Notes under the pieces: generated by a model
Databases searched by the model: none
Told to the model about the DNA's origin: nothing
What the model saw: the letters and a program-made list of their open reading frames with translations, nothing else
Position numbers and translations under genes: made by a program
DNA from: Minisyncoccota bacterium
Lineage (GTDB): Bacteria; Patescibacteriota; Microgenomatia; UBA1400; PJMF01
Assembly (NCBI GenBank): GCA_018646985.1
Contig: JABGTR010000032.1
Location: 1-40,069, forward strand
Direction of reading: 5' to 3'
Length of the DNA stretch: 40,069 nt
Shown here: piece by piece, positions 33,141 through 40,018 of the stretch
How positions within the stretch are numbered: the first letter of the stretch is position 1
How the letters are laid out: every line of letters starts with the position of its first letter

Positions 33141-34028
33141 ATGCACTGGATTATTTACTTAATAATTTTTGTAATTTCTTTCTCCATTAAAGACGGGATT
33201 CGCAAAAAATCACTCAACAAGTTTGATAATATGGCAGTCTTAAGCTTAGAGTTTACAGCTGCATTTTTAATTTTTCTGTTGATTGCAATCATTTCTAAAA
33301 CTCCTTTGACGATAAATACTTACACACTTTCTTTTCTAGGGATTGGAATCCTTCATGGTTTGGGGACTGTGGGCAAGATCAATGCAATGAATATTTCATT
33401 GTCTAAAACTTCCTTGGTGTCGAAATATAGCTTGGCATTTCCGATGCTGCTGGGGTTTTTCTTTTTAGGTGAAGGGAGTTTGCTTAATCTGCACTCAATT
33501 GAAGGTACTCTCAAGGTTATTGCCTTATCTCTATTGCCAGTCTCTATTTATTTGCTCCAAAAAAATAAGGGTGAGAGTGGTAAAACATCAAGTGTTTGGC
33601 TGTGGAGCATGGCTCAGTTTTTTATTTTCCATGCTGCCTTGGAATTCCTAATAAAACTAAATATTAGCTCTGAGATGATTCTTCAAGCAGCTGTTTACCA
33701 AAGATTATCTGCTGCTGCCATTACTTTAATAGCAGCCAAGATTAGTAAGGCCAAATTTCCTTTTACCAAGCAACTTTATGGGGTTACTATCGGGAATGCG
33801 ATCTTAATTAGCATCTCTTATTTTGCGACATTGTCAGCTCTAACAACTGCACCGCTGGTGATCTACAAGCCTTTAGCAAAAATGCTAACAGTAATATTTG
33901 TTACTTTAATCGGGCTATTTGTTTTTGGGGAACACAAAAAAATTACTCGACGTAATAAATGGGGATATTTAGTCACTGGCTTAGGAGTAGTGCTACTGAT
34001 AATTGCCGAAGTAGTAGAGTTGTCTTAA
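33141..34028 (+). CDS. EamA-like (DMT superfamily) membrane transporter
   Basis: A 295-residue protein with about ten short membrane helices arranged as two repeats, the EamA/DMT pattern. Small exporters of this superfamily move metabolites, and members near glycan genes can flip lipid-linked sugars such as undecaprenyl-phosphate aminoarabinose; which applies here is unknown. The repeat motif is visible in the second half, LTTAPLVIYKPLAKMLTVIF then FGEHKKITRRNKWGYLVTGL. The start at 33141, one base after the preceding stop, is preferred over an upstream frame inside that gene. Confidence 0.78.
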   Translation: MHWIIYLIIFVISFSIKDGIRKKSLNKFDNMAVLSLEFTAAFLIFLLIAIISKTPLTINTYTLSFLGIGILHGLGTVGKINAMNISLSKTSLVSKYSLAFPMLLGFFFLGEGSLLNLHSIEGTLKVIALSLLPVSIYLLQKNKGESGKTSSVWLWSMAQFFIFHAALEFLIKLNISSEMILQAAVYQRLSAAAITLIAAKISKAKFPFTKQLYGVTIGNAILISISYFATLSALTTAPLVIYKPLAKMLTVIFVTLIGLFVFGEHKKITRRNKWGYLVTGLGVVLLIIAEVVELS

Positions 34029-34050
34029 GCACACTTTATTCCCTATCTGC

Positions 34051-34056
34051 TAAAAT
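34051..34056 (+). promoter_or_regulatory. -10 box of the HAD gene at 34063
   Basis: TAAAAT, six bases before the ATG, no Shine-Dalgarno. Confidence 0.5.
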
Positions 34057-34062
34057 ACAAAC

Positions 34063-34707
34063 ATGATAAAAGCGATCCTATTTGATTTTGATGGCACCCT
34101 AGCCGATACCTTACCTCTGTACATAAAAGCTTATGACGGGACGCTTAAAAGCTTTGGCATTAATTTTTCTGACAAGAAAATAGTTGATGAATGTTTTGGC
34201 AAAACACAAGATCATATCTGCAAAAATTTAAATATGCCTCAGAAGACAGATGAGTTTACAGACCTATACATTGCTGGAATTAATAAGTACTTTGATGAAG
34301 CCCAGTTATTTAATGGAGTCATTGACGTTCTCAAATTAGCCCAAAAAAAACAAATCAAATTGGGAATAGTTAGTTTTGCTTACAGATGGTACGTAGACAA
34401 AATGCTAAAGCAATTAAAAATAAATGAATATTTTGATTCAGTAATTGGATTTGAAGATGTGGTTAATCCCAAACCAGATCCAGAAGCAGTGGTAACTACA
34501 TGTAAGAGGCTAAATATCAGTACTCCAGAGTCAATCGTTGTTGGGGACAGTAAAAGTGATGTGCTGATGGGTAGTTCTGCGGGAGCTAAAACTATTTTAT
34601 TCCATCCTCAAGACCACAGCTTATTTTATGATTTAAAAAAACTACAAACAAGCAATCCAAATCATACTGTGCAAAATTTTGAAGAGATTAAAAAAATTAT
34701 CTTTTAG
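34063..34707 (+). CDS. HAD-superfamily hydrolase (phosphoglycolate phosphatase-like)
   Basis: A soluble HAD-IA phosphatase of 214 residues. Motif I is LFDFDGTLADT with the nucleophile Asp and acid/base Asp; a helical cap follows (about 15-80); motif II is GIVSFAY, motif III includes the Lys of NPKPDPEAV, and motif IV is VVGDSKSDVLMG. This build is shared by phosphoglycolate phosphatase, beta-phosphoglucomutase and pyrophosphatase PpaX, so the substrate is open. It converges on an EamA gene with two bases between the stops. Confidence 0.88.
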   Translation: MIKAILFDFDGTLADTLPLYIKAYDGTLKSFGINFSDKKIVDECFGKTQDHICKNLNMPQKTDEFTDLYIAGINKYFDEAQLFNGVIDVLKLAQKKQIKLGIVSFAYRWYVDKMLKQLKINEYFDSVIGFEDVVNPKPDPEAVVTTCKRLNISTPESIVVGDSKSDVLMGSSAGAKTILFHPQDHSLFYDLKKLQTSNPNHTVQNFEEIKKIIF

Positions 34708-34709
34708 TT

Positions 34710-35600
34710 TTATTTCTTAGAAGAGGCAAGTTGAGCTCCAATAATTGCCACTGCTCCACCTATAACAAAAGGCAGGGTTATTTTTTCACCTAATATCAAA
34801 GCTGCTAAGCTAATTCCAAAAATTGGTTGCAGATAAGTAAATAAAGAAGCGTTGACTGCTGAACCATGCTTGAGCGCATATTGATAAGCCAGATAGAAGA
34901 CACCTGTACCTACTAAGCCGATGTAAACAGTGCTTAGTATATGAACTATGCTGATTTGAGCTGAAAATCCTAAAGACAACAACTCATAGCCCATAAAAGG
35001 CAAACTAAGCAGAAGAGATACCAAACTAAAATAAAAAGTTAGAGCCAACGGGGAGACATTTAATTCTTTTTGTTTTTTCTTGCTCAGCAAACCATAAGAC
35101 AAGAATGCAATTGAAGCCAAAAATATAATTGTATTTCCAAAAGCAGATATGTTATCAGCATTTTCTAATAATGGTAAAACAACAATAGTTCCTACTCCTA
35201 AAAATCCCAAGGCTATTCCCATTAACTTTCTACTGTTAATTTGATGTTTCTGCACGAGAATCATATAAGCTGCTGTCATGGCAGGGACACCTGCATAAAT
35301 TAGTGGTGAGAATGATGCTTGTGTGAATTGAAGAGCAATAAATAATAAAATTGGATTGATTGAACCAATGACTGATACAAAAAATAGTTTCTTAAATTTA
35401 TCTAAACTTAACTCTTTTGATCTGAGGATGAGTGGTAAAAGAAATAATGAGGCAAAGAAAAATCTGAGAGCTACTATGGTAAAAGGCTGGAAGGCTTCCA
35501 GGGCATACTTAGCAGCGACTGGTGTTGAAGCTCCAGTTATGGCTGCTAATACCATTAAAAATAATGGCGAAGAAAACGCTTTTCTTATTGCTTGAATCAT
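34710..35600 (-). CDS. EamA family (DMT superfamily) transporter
   Basis: A 296-residue metabolite transporter with ten membrane helices in two EamA repeats. Typical pieces: ALRFFFASLFLLPLILRS in repeat one, PLIYAGVPAMTAAYMILVQK, then the second repeat with SAVNASLFTYLQPIFGISLA and LILGEKITLPFVIGGAVAII, a very standard EamA ending. Substrate unknown; amino acids or other small metabolites are common in this family. It has a TATAAT box eight bases before its ATG, inside a 31-base sequence that also occurs upstream of the HD gene. Confidence 0.9.
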   Translation of the reverse strand: MIQAIRKAFSSPLFLMVLAAITGASTPVAAKYALEAFQPFTIVALRFFFASLFLLPLILRSKELSLDKFKKLFFVSVIGSINPILLFIALQFTQASFSPLIYAGVPAMTAAYMILVQKHQINSRKLMGIALGFLGVGTIVVLPLLENADNISAFGNTIIFLASIAFLSYGLLSKKKQKELNVSPLALTFYFSLVSLLLSLPFMGYELLSLGFSAQISIVHILSTVYIGLVGTGVFYLAYQYALKHGSAVNASLFTYLQPIFGISLAALILGEKITLPFVIGGAVAIIGAQLASSKK

Positions 35601-35605
35601 GAATC

Positions 35606-35636
35606 AAAATTATATCAGTAAAATGGATCAAGATTT
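35606..35636 (-). repeat. 31-base promoter repeat, copy 1
   Basis: Shares 29 of 31 bases with 36702-36732. It contains TATAAT (35609-35614, minus strand) and upstream TTGATCCATTTTACTG. Copy 1 drives the EamA gene, copy 2 the HD gene. The far end enters the last base pairs of the small gene at 35635. Confidence 0.7.
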
Positions 35637-35832
35637 ATTTTGGCTTTACAAAAAATCTTACTATTCGAGCAAAGATTTTTCCTTTTTTTCTTGATATGGT
35701 TACGTCTACTCCAGCCTCTCTTGTGAATCTTTTTATTTCTTCAGCAGAAGCATCTGTGACATCAACTTCTTTTCCAACTTCTTCACTATATAAGCCGGGC
35801 TTTCCTTTTTCATCCATAGTTTCATTGTGCAT
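35635..35832 (-). CDS. Small hypothetical basic/acidic protein
   Basis: A 65-residue protein I do not recognise. It has a charged N-terminus, a helical middle (ASAEEIKRFTREAGV) and a basic, hydrophobic end ISRKKGKIFARIVRFFVKPK that could sit on a membrane or bind nucleic acid. Two starts are possible: 35832, or 35817, which has CACAAT six bases before it like the leaderless genes here and gives 60 residues. It ends 35 bases before the EamA start. It may be a real short gene because its codons look ordinary, but a chance ORF is not excluded. Confidence 0.55.
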   Translation of the reverse strand: MHNETMDEKGKPGLYSEEVGKEVDVTDASAEEIKRFTREAGVDVTISRKKGKIFARIVRFFVKPK

Positions 35833-35928
35833 TAGATAAGCAAATTAGTAAATACAATAAATATATTTATATATCAAAAATATTTAATTATTTCTTAATA
35901 TCTATTTGTTAAACTTTCTACTAATGTC

Positions 35929-35997
35929 GGGGGTGGTGCTGGTTGCCGGACTAAACCTGAGAAATTTGATCTGGGAGTTCGATTCTCCTCACCTCCA
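35929..35997 (+). ncRNA. tRNA-like RNA A2 with GAG anticodon loop and shrunken D arm
   Basis: Second copy of the A-type RNA. Acceptor GGGGGTG (35929-35935) with CACCTCC (35990-35996). Anticodon stem 35952-35956 with 35964-35968 including one C.A mismatch at the same position as the mismatch in A1. The loop is CTGAGAA (GAG would be Leu, but the long Leu variable arm is absent). The variable loop is four bases, and the T stem GGGAG/CTCCT has a TTCGATT loop. Only 16 bases separate acceptor and anticodon stems; they hold GGTTGCC. Stem sequences differ from A1 while pairing is kept, which supports a selected RNA structure. Bases 35954-35963 pair perfectly with the start of RNA B2. A TACTAA string lies at 35919-35924. 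Not a normal tRNA of any class I know. Confidence 0.65.
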
Positions 35998-36016
35998 CAT
36001 TTTTAAAATTTTAAGA

Positions 36017-36045
36017 TTGTTTTAGATTAAAAATTCTGTTAAGAT
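36017..36045 (+). promoter_or_regulatory. Promoter of small RNA B2
   Basis: TTGTTT (36017-36022) and TAAGAT (36040-36045), 17 bases apart. The expected start at 36052 is the first base of the AATTCTCAGGTT segment, the same arrangement as for RNA B1. Confidence 0.6.
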
Positions 36046-36051
36046 GATATC

Positions 36052-36124
36052 AATTCTCAGGTTCGGTCTATAATGCACCAGCATTAGATTAAATCAAAAT
36101 GTCCCGCTTCAGGCGGGATTTTTT
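36052..36124 (+). ncRNA. Small RNA B2 with 5' end complementary to tRNA-like A2 anticodon loop
   Basis: A predicted RNA of about 73 nt. It starts AATTCTCAGGTT; bases 36054-36063 are the exact complement of 35954-35963 in RNA A2, and a further ATCAA just upstream could pair with TTGAT of A2 across a two-base bulge. Then come a hairpin TAATGC-ACCA-GCATTA (36070-36085), an A-rich linker and a terminator. Compared with RNA B1, one base in the 5' segment has changed (A to C) exactly where the A RNA changed from T to G, so the pairing is preserved. Confidence 0.55.
36102..36124 (+). terminator. Rho-independent terminator of RNA B2
   Basis: TCCCGC/GCGGGA stem with a TTCAG loop followed by six T. 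It overlaps the last codons and stop (36109-36111) of the HD gene on the other strand. Confidence 0.85.
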
Positions 36125-36696
36125 GTTATTAACACTATCTTCCAAGCTTCATACATGGGCCTGATTGCCTCTTTTGACTCGTCAAAAAATATTTTTTGGT
36201 GATAATCTCTCTCAATCTTCTTCATCAATTTATTTTTCATTTCCTGATAATTGGACATTCTCTTACTCCAAGCGAAGAAGATCCTTAAATAGAAACCCTC
36301 CTCAAAGTGACTCATTGCATCAGCTGTAGCCAAAATTTTAGCTTCAACAGATTCTGGTTTTACCTCTGTCACCCGATGAGATAAGCAGGCATTGTAAACT
36401 CCCATCACAATCTCTGCTTCAAATCCTTTTTCTGTTAAATATTTTTTAGCAAATTCTGCTCCCCAAACATCATGATCCTTGTTATGCCCATAGGCTCTAC
36501 CTAAGTCATGAAACCAGACACTTAATAAAACTATTTCTTTGTTTGCCTGAGCTTGTGTCTCTAGTATTTTTAAAGCAATTTTTTCCACGACTGCCACGTG
36601 CTCATCCCAGAACCAAGGATGACACTTACTTGAATTTTTAATTTCTTGAATAATAAAGTTTCTGATCTCTTTAATATTAACTGGGATAGTATCCAT
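36109..36696 (-). CDS. HD-domain phosphohydrolase
   Basis: A soluble HD-superfamily protein of 195 residues, a metal-dependent phosphohydrolase by family. The metal ligands are visible in order: His in WDEHVAVVEKIA near residue 33, the HD pair in VWFHDLGRAYG near 63-64, His in CLSHRVTE and Asp in ATADAMSHFEEG. DHDVWGAEFA matches the usual segment between them. Substrate unknown; nucleotides are common. A TATAAT box lies eight bases before the ATG within the 31-base repeat shared with the EamA gene. The 3' end is overlapped by the terminator of RNA B2. Confidence 0.87.
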   Translation of the reverse strand: MDTIPVNIKEIRNFIIQEIKNSSKCHPWFWDEHVAVVEKIALKILETQAQANKEIVLLSVWFHDLGRAYGHNKDHDVWGAEFAKKYLTEKGFEAEIVMGVYNACLSHRVTEVKPESVEAKILATADAMSHFEEGFYLRIFFAWSKRMSNYQEMKNKLMKKIERDYHQKIFFDESKEAIRPMYEAWKIVLITKNPA

Positions 36697-36701
36697 ATAC
36701 T

Positions 36702-36732
36702 AAAATTATAGCAGTAAAATGAATCAAGATTT
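36702..36732 (-). repeat. 31-base promoter repeat, copy 2
   Basis: Matches 35606-35636 at 29 of 31 positions, with TATAAT at 36705-36710 on the minus strand, eight bases before the HD gene ATG. The same spacing to the ATG is found in copy 1. Confidence 0.7.
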
Positions 36733-36739
36733 TTTCTGT

Positions 36740-36745
36740 TAGAAT
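36740..36745 (+). promoter_or_regulatory. -10 box of the HAD gene at 36756
   Basis: TAGAAT, ten bases before the ATG; moderate match only. Confidence 0.4.
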
Positions 36746-36755
36746 TAGTTAGATT

Positions 36756-37376
36756 ATGAATAAAATTAAATTTGTGTACTTTGATGTCGGTGGGGTTTTA
36801 ATTGTTGATTTTACAAACAACAATAAATGGACTGAGATGAAAAAAGATTTAGGAGTAAATATAAAAACTGAAAAAGCCTTTGATTCAATTTGGAAAAAAT
36901 ATAGGAGAAAGCTCTGTGTGGGTTTTGATATCGATACGATCATTCCTGAGTTTGAAAATGAAACTGGCTTAAAATTTCCCAATGGATATTCTATGTTAGA
37001 AGATTTTGTCAATAGATTCGAGCAAAACCCATCTATCTGGCCAGCGATAAATTTAGCTAAGAAAAATTATAAAGCAGGACTATTAACTAACATGTACCCT
37101 CGAATGCTTGATTTAATTAAAAAAAATGAATTATTCCCCGATATTGATTGGGACGTAATTATTGACTCAAGCTTGGTTGGATCTAAAAAACCAGACGATC
37201 AAATTTTTGAAATCGCTGAGGAAAAGTCAGGAGTGAAACCAGAAGAAATTTTATTTATTGACAATCTTTTGCATAATACTCAAGCTGCAGAAAAAAGGGG
37301 TTGGCAAGCGTATACCTACGATGATCAGAATCCTCACAAATCAAGCAAAGAATTATTAGATATTCTAAGTATCTAG
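36756..37376 (+). CDS. HAD-IA family hydrolase
   Basis: A soluble HAD hydrolase of 206 residues. Motif I is FVYFDVGGVLIVD: the first Asp is kept, while the second Asp of the usual DxD is Gly, as in the epoxide hydrolase/YihX-like subgroup of HAD-IA. A helical cap follows. Motif II is GLLTNMYPR, motif III SLVGSKKPDDQIFE with the Lys, and motif IV LFIDNLLHNTQAAEKRGW. The substrate is not known. It is divergent from the HD gene, the two -10 boxes being about 30 bases apart. Confidence 0.85.
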   Translation: MNKIKFVYFDVGGVLIVDFTNNNKWTEMKKDLGVNIKTEKAFDSIWKKYRRKLCVGFDIDTIIPEFENETGLKFPNGYSMLEDFVNRFEQNPSIWPAINLAKKNYKAGLLTNMYPRMLDLIKKNELFPDIDWDVIIDSSLVGSKKPDDQIFEIAEEKSGVKPEEILFIDNLLHNTQAAEKRGWQAYTYDDQNPHKSSKELLDILSI

Positions 37377-37415
37377 AACTGTTTTACAGTGTCAGGAGCG
37401 TATTCTAATTTATCT

Positions 37416-37802
37416 CTATACCCATTTATTGTTTTGATATTCATCAAAACCTAACTTCAAAGCTAGTTTGATTTCACTTTTTAATTCTGGGGTCATCTTG
37501 GTTAAGTGAAAGCAGCTTTTACCCTTTAGTAGAGATAGAAGAATTGGTGAGAATAATTTTTTAAACTTTTTAGGATCTGCATATATTGGCATAAAGTAGA
37601 ATCCAACGAAATGTTTTTGCTGGATTACCCCTGCAAAATATACTTTATTTCTTTTTCTTCCAGCTATTTCCACATTTTTTTGTGACCAAAGATGGTATTG
37701 GGGCTTAGTGGTGTTTGCCTTTTGTGACACAAACATATCCTCATAAGCCAATATCTCTTCTTTTACCTGATTAAAAATGCTAGCTAACTCTTTATTTTGC
37801 AT
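37416..37802 (-). CDS. DUF1801 (YdhG-like) family protein
   Basis: A small soluble protein of 128 residues. The central VYFAGVIQQKHFVGFYFMPI and the later LLKGKSCFHLTKMTPELKSE fit the DUF1801/YdhG-like fold, in which the phrase about a 'chaperone' in some annotations rests on weak evidence. I therefore give no function. It stands alone on the minus strand, with TATAAT six bases before its ATG, and ends 39 bases from the converging HAD gene. Confidence 0.65.
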   Translation of the reverse strand: MQNKELASIFNQVKEEILAYEDMFVSQKANTTKPQYHLWSQKNVEIAGRKRNKVYFAGVIQQKHFVGFYFMPIYADPKKFKKLFSPILLSLLKGKSCFHLTKMTPELKSEIKLALKLGFDEYQNNKWV

Positions 37803-37808
37803 ATTAAA

Positions 37809-37814
37809 ATTATA
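37809..37814 (-). promoter_or_regulatory. -10 box of the DUF1801-like gene
   Basis: TATAAT on the minus strand, six bases before the ATG at 37802; leaderless start expected. Confidence 0.6.
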
Positions 37815-37824
37815 TCATTTAAGA

Positions 37825-39060
37825 CTAGGTTTCCTCTCCAAGCTGGTAAATCTTATCTCCTAGAAAACCAGTTACTTCTGGATAAATCAGCTCATTCTTA
37901 GGAGGAACTGCTGCTGGATGTAAAGTAAAGATCCCAAACTTATTATTCACTAAATCCATTGCTTTCTGTATAGCCTCATGTTTTTGCCAACTCGGGAGCA
38001 ACTCTTGCTGAAAATCTTCTCTCAAGAGTGAGAGCCTCACAGCAAATTTAATCACAGGAAACTTATCTTCCCATCTCTGATAAAGAATATTTATCCAATG
38101 AATTAAATCATTTAAATGATTTATGGGATTTTTTAAAGTTATGTGAGTTGACCAATACTTATTTTGGCCATACAGACCCAATCTAACTTGCCTTCCAGCT
38201 AGATTCATTTTTCTTACCTTGGAAACTATTTCGATACAAAGGTTCTTAAGTATATTTGTTATTTCAGTTTGGTCTCTATATAAACGATACCCAGTTATTG
38301 ATCTCCCCACACTCTTCATATGTTCGACCTTCCTGTCGAGCTGACTTAATAAATGTGTTTCTTCTCCATAAGCAACCTTTAGTAGTTCTTTTGTCCAAAA
38401 AGGACCAAACAATGAGCTAAGGTCTTCCTCTGGTATAAATCTAATTTGATAGGGGACAGTTACTCCTAATAATTTTAGTTTTCTAGCTAAGGCAAAACCC
38501 ACTCCGCAAACATCCTTAAACTCAGTGGTGGCTAATATTAAATCTCTGTTCTCTGCTGTTACCTCAAATACTTCACCCTTAGGAGCTGTTTCGCTAGCCA
38601 TTTTAGCCATGAATCTACTATCAGCTACTCCGACGTTGCTAGTCACCCAACTGCCAAGCTCCCTCTTTATTGAATCCTGAATCATTTCACCTAACTCTAA
38701 GACATTTGGATAAAGATTCTTCCTACAATGAGTTACATCAATGAATGCCTCATCTAGAGAATAAATATTCACAGATGGGGAAATGTTTCTAAACACTTTT
38801 TGCATTCTTTTTGTCGTATCTAAATATCTATTAAAAGCAGCTGGGATCAAGGTAATGTCTGGGCATATTGTCAGAGCATCACTTTTACCAACTCCAGTGC
38901 CTATTCCTTTTTCCTTAGCTTCTTTGCTGGTGGCGATCAAGCATGTCCTCCCAACATCTTTAATTACGCCGAGAGGTTTTCCTCTCAAAAATGGATTTTC
39001 CTGCTGGAGGATGGTGGCAAAATAAGAATTGATATCGACATGAAGAATTGTTTTTTTCAT
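37825..39060 (-). CDS. dinB: Y-family DNA polymerase (DinB/Pol IV-like)
   Basis: An error-prone translesion DNA polymerase of 411 residues. The palm motifs are intact: ILHVDINSYFAT with Asp 9 and SLDEAFIDVT with Asp 103 and Glu 104, the same spacing as in Escherichia coli Pol IV. The thumb helix-hairpin-helix region FKDVCGVGFALARKLKLLGV follows near residue 190, then the little-finger domain (about 245-350). The C-terminal end VTGFLGDKIYQLGEE does not show a clear clamp-binding motif. Its ATG lies one base after the stop of a small upstream gene, so the two are co-transcribed. No LexA-type operator was recognised. Confidence 0.93.
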   Translation of the reverse strand: MKKTILHVDINSYFATILQQENPFLRGKPLGVIKDVGRTCLIATSKEAKEKGIGTGVGKSDALTICPDITLIPAAFNRYLDTTKRMQKVFRNISPSVNIYSLDEAFIDVTHCRKNLYPNVLELGEMIQDSIKRELGSWVTSNVGVADSRFMAKMASETAPKGEVFEVTAENRDLILATTEFKDVCGVGFALARKLKLLGVTVPYQIRFIPEEDLSSLFGPFWTKELLKVAYGEETHLLSQLDRKVEHMKSVGRSITGYRLYRDQTEITNILKNLCIEIVSKVRKMNLAGRQVRLGLYGQNKYWSTHITLKNPINHLNDLIHWINILYQRWEDKFPVIKFAVRLSLLREDFQQELLPSWQKHEAIQKAMDLVNNKFGIFTLHPAAVPPKNELIYPEVTGFLGDKIYQLGEET

Positions 39061-39061
39061 A

Positions 39062-39307
39062 TCAATCTACCCATACCTCTAATATTTTCCACTGCTCTGA
39101 TTCTCGATTAAACTCTAGTCGATATAAGTTTCCACTAGCTACAACGCTGTATAGACGTTTTTTTATCATTCCATCTCTAACATCATTTGAAAGTGTAACT
39201 TCATCGACTGGAAAAACCCTGTTGTTCCACTTAAATTTCTTGGGAGAAAAATGGTGTTTTTTGTAGATGCCAATTACAGAAATATCTTCGTTGATTTCTT
39301 CGTACAT
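39062..39307 (-). CDS. Small hypothetical protein, partner gene of dinB
   Basis: An 81-residue protein with a beta-rich look: KKFKWNNRVFPVDEVTL, then RLYSVVASGNLYRLEFNRES and a final WKILEVWVD. This pattern resembles small proteins (DUF6504-like) encoded beside translesion polymerases in other bacteria, which is a resemblance from memory and not a search result. It is the first gene of a two-gene operon with dinB. TATTAT six bases before the ATG suggests a leaderless mRNA. A role in controlling or recruiting the polymerase is inferred from position only. Confidence 0.6.
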   Translation of the reverse strand: MYEEINEDISVIGIYKKHHFSPKKFKWNNRVFPVDEVTLSNDVRDGMIKKRLYSVVASGNLYRLEFNRESEQWKILEVWVD

Positions 39308-39313
39308 GAACTC

Positions 39314-39319
39314 ATAATA
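39314..39319 (-). promoter_or_regulatory. -10 box of the small gene-dinB operon
   Basis: TATTAT on the minus strand, six bases before the ATG at 39307. Confidence 0.5.
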
Positions 39320-39433
39320 CAGGAATAAAACCCGAAACCAACAGCACCAATTTTGATTATTAATTTAGATTTATATATAGCGATATATTAAAAATATGGC
39401 GCTGCTGTACTATGTCGGGAGCCTGTTCTGAAT

Positions 39434-39901
39434 CTATTGCCTGAAAAAATACTTGTCGTAAGTCTTTGTAGATTCAGAGCCATCTTCATAAGTCTTCTCA
39501 CTAATGTCATCCCACTGAAACAAACTTACACCGCCTCCTTCTTCTGCCCATAATTTGAGTATGGGTGCAGCTGTAATGAACGAATACTTAACTCTCTGGT
39601 TTTTATTTGCTAAAGCCTGAAGAATTTTTTTGGCCTGTTGATAAAGAAATGTTGTCTCACCTGTTGTTCTAACACTATCGTTGCCTTTAGGTGTACTTAT
39701 CATGGAGTTAGTATTTATTACATCTGGGTTATTCAGTTCAAGAATCTTGAGTTCTAATTTTTTACTTCCATAAACCATACTGATGGTGACTGTATTTTCA
39801 AAATCAACCTCAGTATCAAATGTAATATTATTATCAATCAACTCACCTATTTCCTCTCTACTGAGATAGTTAATTACTAGTTGTGAAGCGTACTCTGACA
39901 T
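39434..39901 (-). CDS. Hypothetical protein
   Basis: A 155-residue soluble protein not recognised. No signal peptide or membrane segment is visible. The N-terminal part is mixed (ASQLVINYLSREEIGELIDN), the middle is beta-rich (DFENTVTISMVYGSKKLELK), residues near 100-125 form a helix FLYQQAKKILQALANK, and the end is acidic then aromatic (SLFQWDDISEKTYEDGSEST). This layout recalls small host-interaction or GNAT-like folds but nothing firm can be said. TAAAAT lies about nine bases before the ATG. It stands alone, 126 bases from the dinB operon. Confidence 0.65.
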   Translation of the reverse strand: MSEYASQLVINYLSREEIGELIDNNITFDTEVDFENTVTISMVYGSKKLELKILELNNPDVINTNSMISTPKGNDSVRTTGETTFLYQQAKKILQALANKNQRVKYSFITAAPILKLWAEEGGGVSLFQWDDISEKTYEDGSESTKTYDKYFFRQ

Positions 39902-39939
39902 AAATAAAAAATTTTAATCCTAAAAATAAGGCAGCGTTC

Positions 39940-39957
39940 AAAAACGGGCGCGTTTTT
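39940..39957. terminator. Possible bidirectional hairpin between divergent genes
   Basis: AAAAACG and CGTTTTT pair perfectly around GGCG, giving an A-run and a T-run on either side. The stem is short and AT-rich, so terminator strength is doubtful. It lies upstream of both neighbouring genes and may instead be a regulatory site. Confidence 0.3.
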
Positions 39958-39988
39958 CAGTAAGTTTTCATTGATTAGTTCGGATAAA

Positions 39989-40018
39989 TTGGTATTTTGA
40001 CTAGGTCAAAGGTATGAT
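39989..40018 (+). promoter_or_regulatory. Promoter of the partial gene at 40025
   Basis: TTGGTA (39989-39994) and TATGAT (40013-40018) with 18 bases between; the ATG follows six bases later. Confidence 0.55.

Noticed and set aside
2190-36000. A genomic island bounded by the two tRNA-like copies
   Set aside because: The interval contains core genes (prfB, ftsEX, trmD) and no integrase, transposase or phage genes were found; the copies are not direct repeats of integration length.
35924-36025. A short ORF starting ATGTCGGGGGTG across the tRNA-like RNA
   Set aside because: It is open for about 33 codons, but the aligned frame in the first copy is shifted by an indel, while stems and the T loop are kept by paired changes. 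RNA structure explains the conservation better.
39407-39431. A third tRNA-like element, because TACTATGTCGGGAGCC resembles the start of copy 2
   Set aside because: No T arm (TTCGATT), acceptor partner or complementary leader follows; the likeness ends after about 15 bases.
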